64,000 bases of DNA. Source: Rallus limicola. Its lineage: Eukaryota; Chordata; Aves; Gruiformes; Rallidae. Both the position numbers and the translations under genes were made by a program. The notes beneath the pieces are model-generated. The model saw only the letters and a list, made by a program, of their open reading frames with translations, ran no database searches and was not told the DNA's origin. The stretch lies in NCBI GenBank assembly GCA_022605955.1, contig JAKCOZ010000018.1, positions 5,960,001 to 6,024,000 on the forward strand. The letters are read 5' to 3'. Of this stretch, positions 61,701 through 64,000 are shown one piece after another. Position 1 is the first letter of the stretch. Every line of letters begins with the position of its first letter.

Positions 61701-63073
61701 TGGTTTTTTTTTTCTTGACCACTTTCTTACAGCAGGAAGAGCTGAGGTGCTTTTTTGCATCTAGGCCATAAAGTGTACAGGTGCTGACCTGCAAGGACAA
61801 ATGATGATTGCTTGTGTATGAGGTTCTCAAATGGTATCCCTAGACTTAGGCAGACGGTGCTGACATACTGGTTTGAGCTGAAACTTCTCAGCGTGTCCAT
61901 AGAAACAATTAACAAGTAGTAGTCAGGGATAAAAGCAGAGACTCCTCTTGAGGATCATTAATTGCACAAGAGAGATAAATGTGTTTAATTTTGTGCCCAA
62001 AGCCTATGACAATGATATGGTATTAAATGCCATTTCTCTCTTACATCAAATTAATGAAAAAAAAATCCCTTTAAAATGGGAATAAAAGGGTACGTGGTTT
62101 GCCTACCTTTTAATTTTAGTTGGGTGTGTCTGCCTAAAATTAAGGGACTGCTTTTTGTTCCTGTACTAGTTGAAGATGACACAGGCTGAATCTCAGTTGC
62201 TGCCAGTACAGTATGCTGGCTAGCCTGATGTTTCTTTCTGATTGGGACCATTTGAAGCTTCAATAGGAGCAATTATGGTCCAGATTCTCAATAGTTCTCA
62301 GCATCTTGCAGGTGTTTATTGTTCCTCTAAGTGCCTTTGAAAGCTTGGTCTCAGTATACAATTCTGACAGCTTGCTTTCTGAACTGCTGTCAGTGGGGCT
62401 GTGAAGGCTTAAAGAGCAGAAGTGGTTTAGTTTTGGGGTTTTTGGTCAAGACTAGAATGAACTTTTCTGGTAGCACTGGTGAGGTTTTGGGGTGTTCTTT
62501 CTCTCTCTGCTTTCTGAGATGATGCTAGTGCAACATTGTCTTGCTTGAGAGATAAGACAGACCTTCAGGTTAAATTTGCACTGTAAAACACTAAGAATAT
62601 TTTTTAGAAAGAATGTATTTGACAGAAGCACTCGGTGTTACTAAGTTAAAGGAAAGAACAGGAAATGGGAGACAGGTAAACTGAAGACTGAGTAAGTGCT
62701 TCCAGCTGAGAGTAATACTCACTGAGGATCTAGTGCCATGAAAAACTAGAAAAAGGCAACACTCAGAGCAATGAAAGATAACACTTTAATTCAGTGAGGT
62801 CTGTCTTCAGGCATCATCTAATCTGGAATCATTCCATTACCTAAAGAATATAAAGCACTTGAAAGCAATGAAGCCATGGTGGAAAAACATGAGATGTTAA
62901 GGCATGTGGTTGGAAGAAAAGTTTAGTTATACTTCATTTAGCACTGAACAAGCTGCAGTAATAGGAAAAGGTGAACTAACGTAAGAATCTTGCTGTGTAC
63001 AAGTATATACTCTGTCTTCTTTTATACATGTATATCCTGTATAGACATAATATGAATCTTGTATATAAGTATG

Positions 63074-63094
63074 CTGTCACCTTAGAGGTGACAG
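63074..63094. repeat. Perfect 9-bp hairpin
   Basis: ctgtcacct at 63074-63082 is matched by aggtgacag at 63086-63094 around a three-base loop. The mixed base composition makes it less trivial than the A/T palindromes nearby. A second 8-bp hairpin (ttgatacc / ggtatcaa) follows at 63191-63212. Confidence 0.75.
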
Positions 63095-63879
63095 ACACTA
63101 TACTGCAAGTATGGCCACTAAGTTTCAATACAGGTAACGCTGGTCATCTTTCCTACCTTGCAGTGAGCTGATCTAAGATTTTATTCCTATTTGATACCAC
63201 TGAAGGTATCAATTTTGTCTAATGGGAAAAGAACAGTGAGTTTTTTTCACCTCATCCTTGGAGGCATTTCCCATGAACGATTCTAGTTGTCATTATTTGG
63301 CTGATGCTAAGCTATCAGTTTTCTCCAAAGTATTAATCTCATAATACTCTATAGGATAAGTCAACTAGGAAACGTGACTACATAGTCTAGAACGTAGAGA
63401 ATGAGAGATAAAAAAACGCAAGGCATTTTCCTTAAGGTAATTACGAGAAACTCGAGGTTTTAGCAATTGCATAGTGGACAGGAGAGTACAGTTTTTCAGC
63501 CAGGCAATTTAATTCCACAAGGAATCATGAAGTGCTAGATGGTGCTCCTGTGATTTTATAGTATCTTGGGAATTTCTCCTGTTTGTTTACAGTCAGTCAC
63601 TCTTTCAGTGGTCACTCTCTTGAAGTAATTCCTCAATTCATGTGCTTATTAATTAAGAATTATTTGAAAAGTGCCTTTTTCATTGTGGCAGCTCAGCTGG
63701 TCAGGGAAGTGCTCTCTCTTCAGTTATATCTCTCTTCCGCAGAAAGATGGGATGAAAAAACTTTAGAAGAAAATTGCTTTTATTTCCTTTTTCTTCCTTC
63801 AGAACCCAAGCTGAAAACTAGCTTTAATTAATGGGCTGGACTGTTTACACAGAAAGCCCTGAAGCAGGTGACTGGAAGA

Positions 63880-63955
63880 CACGAGTTGTGAGGTGCCTTT
63901 GTCAAGTTATTTAACTCCTTTTAATCTCAGCTACTACACCTGTAAAAAAGCAGGT
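63880..63955 (+). mobile_element. MIR: MIR-like SINE remnant
   Basis: The phrases gtcaagttatttaactcctt and taatctcagctactacacct followed by gtaaaa follow the order of the MIR core ('caagttacttaacctctctg', 'cctcagtttcctcatctgta', 'aaatg'). About 75 bp can be followed, with many changes, on the plus strand close to the window edge. MIR is a tRNA-derived SINE spread in early amniotes and survives in birds only as rare worn copies. A similar tail also occurs in L2-type LINEs, so the family is not certain. Confidence 0.45.
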
Positions 63956-64000
63956 TAGGATCAGGCATTTATTCCTCTTCATTAGGTATTATCATTAAAT

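Larger units (their letters stand above)
55871..63879. other. Noncoding DNA, no gene recognised
   Basis: AT-rich sequence with chance frames only, such as 57835-58155 minus and 59051-59353 minus, which have no known domain. Small palindromes and a CTCF-like motif are listed separately. Plus-strand simple tracts occur near 58859 (A-run) and 60899 (T-run). Confidence 0.55.

Noticed and set aside
1..64000. CRISPR arrays, tRNA or rRNA genes, operons
   Set aside because: No regularly spaced repeats, cloverleaf motifs or rRNA hallmarks are visible, and the repeat content identifies the DNA as avian.

Overview
This window reads as bird nuclear DNA, most likely a neoavian species. It is AT-rich and has no continuous gene. 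The interspersed repeats I recognise are avian: CR1 LINE fragments, most of them 5'-truncated, and solo LTRs of a family I know from neoavian genomes. There are no bacterial-style operons, ribosome sites, tRNAs, rRNAs or CRISPR arrays. Almost every short open frame is a chance frame in noncoding DNA. I could not name any host protein-coding gene. The window is best described as a gene desert or the inside of one or more very long introns.

Layout. 1-6.9 kb: noncoding, with a worn CR1 tail near 1.4 kb and a small tandem duplication near 3.05 kb. 6.9-7.4 kb: solo LTR, plus strand. 7.4-18.2 kb: noncoding, with a CR1 tail at 11.1 kb and a C-rich tract at 17.07 kb. 18.2-18.7 kb: second solo LTR of the same family, minus strand. 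20.2-20.7 kb: very old CR1-type LINE fragment, minus strand. 27.4-28.1 kb: the best-preserved mobile element, a CR1 with 219 open codons of the end of its reverse-transcriptase protein and a standard 3' tail. 28-35 kb: noncoding, with a perfect 13-bp hairpin, a TG/TA microsatellite and a candidate 37-nt micro-exon at 32.07 kb. 35.3-35.6 kb: CR1, minus strand. 37.3-39.9 kb: a long old CR1/L3-like LINE, minus strand. 40.7-41.7 kb: three CR1 fragments packed together. 45.3-45.9 kb: third solo LTR, plus strand. 53.6-54.0 kb: an unexplained minus-strand open frame with a membrane anchor. 55.0-55.9 kb: an unusually GC-rich block with promoter-like motifs. 57.6 kb: a CTCF-like motif. The last 120 bp hold a MIR-like SINE remnant.

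No set of genes here works together. The window records several ages of retrotransposition: old CR1/L3-type copies that look older than the bird radiation, later CR1 tails, LTRs reduced to solos, and one rather young-looking CR1. All identifications come from remembered consensus sequences and visible motifs. No database search was run, so element subfamilies and exact ends are approximate. The items most worth checking are the candidate micro-exon at 32,074-32,110 and the membrane-anchored frame at 53,561-53,995.
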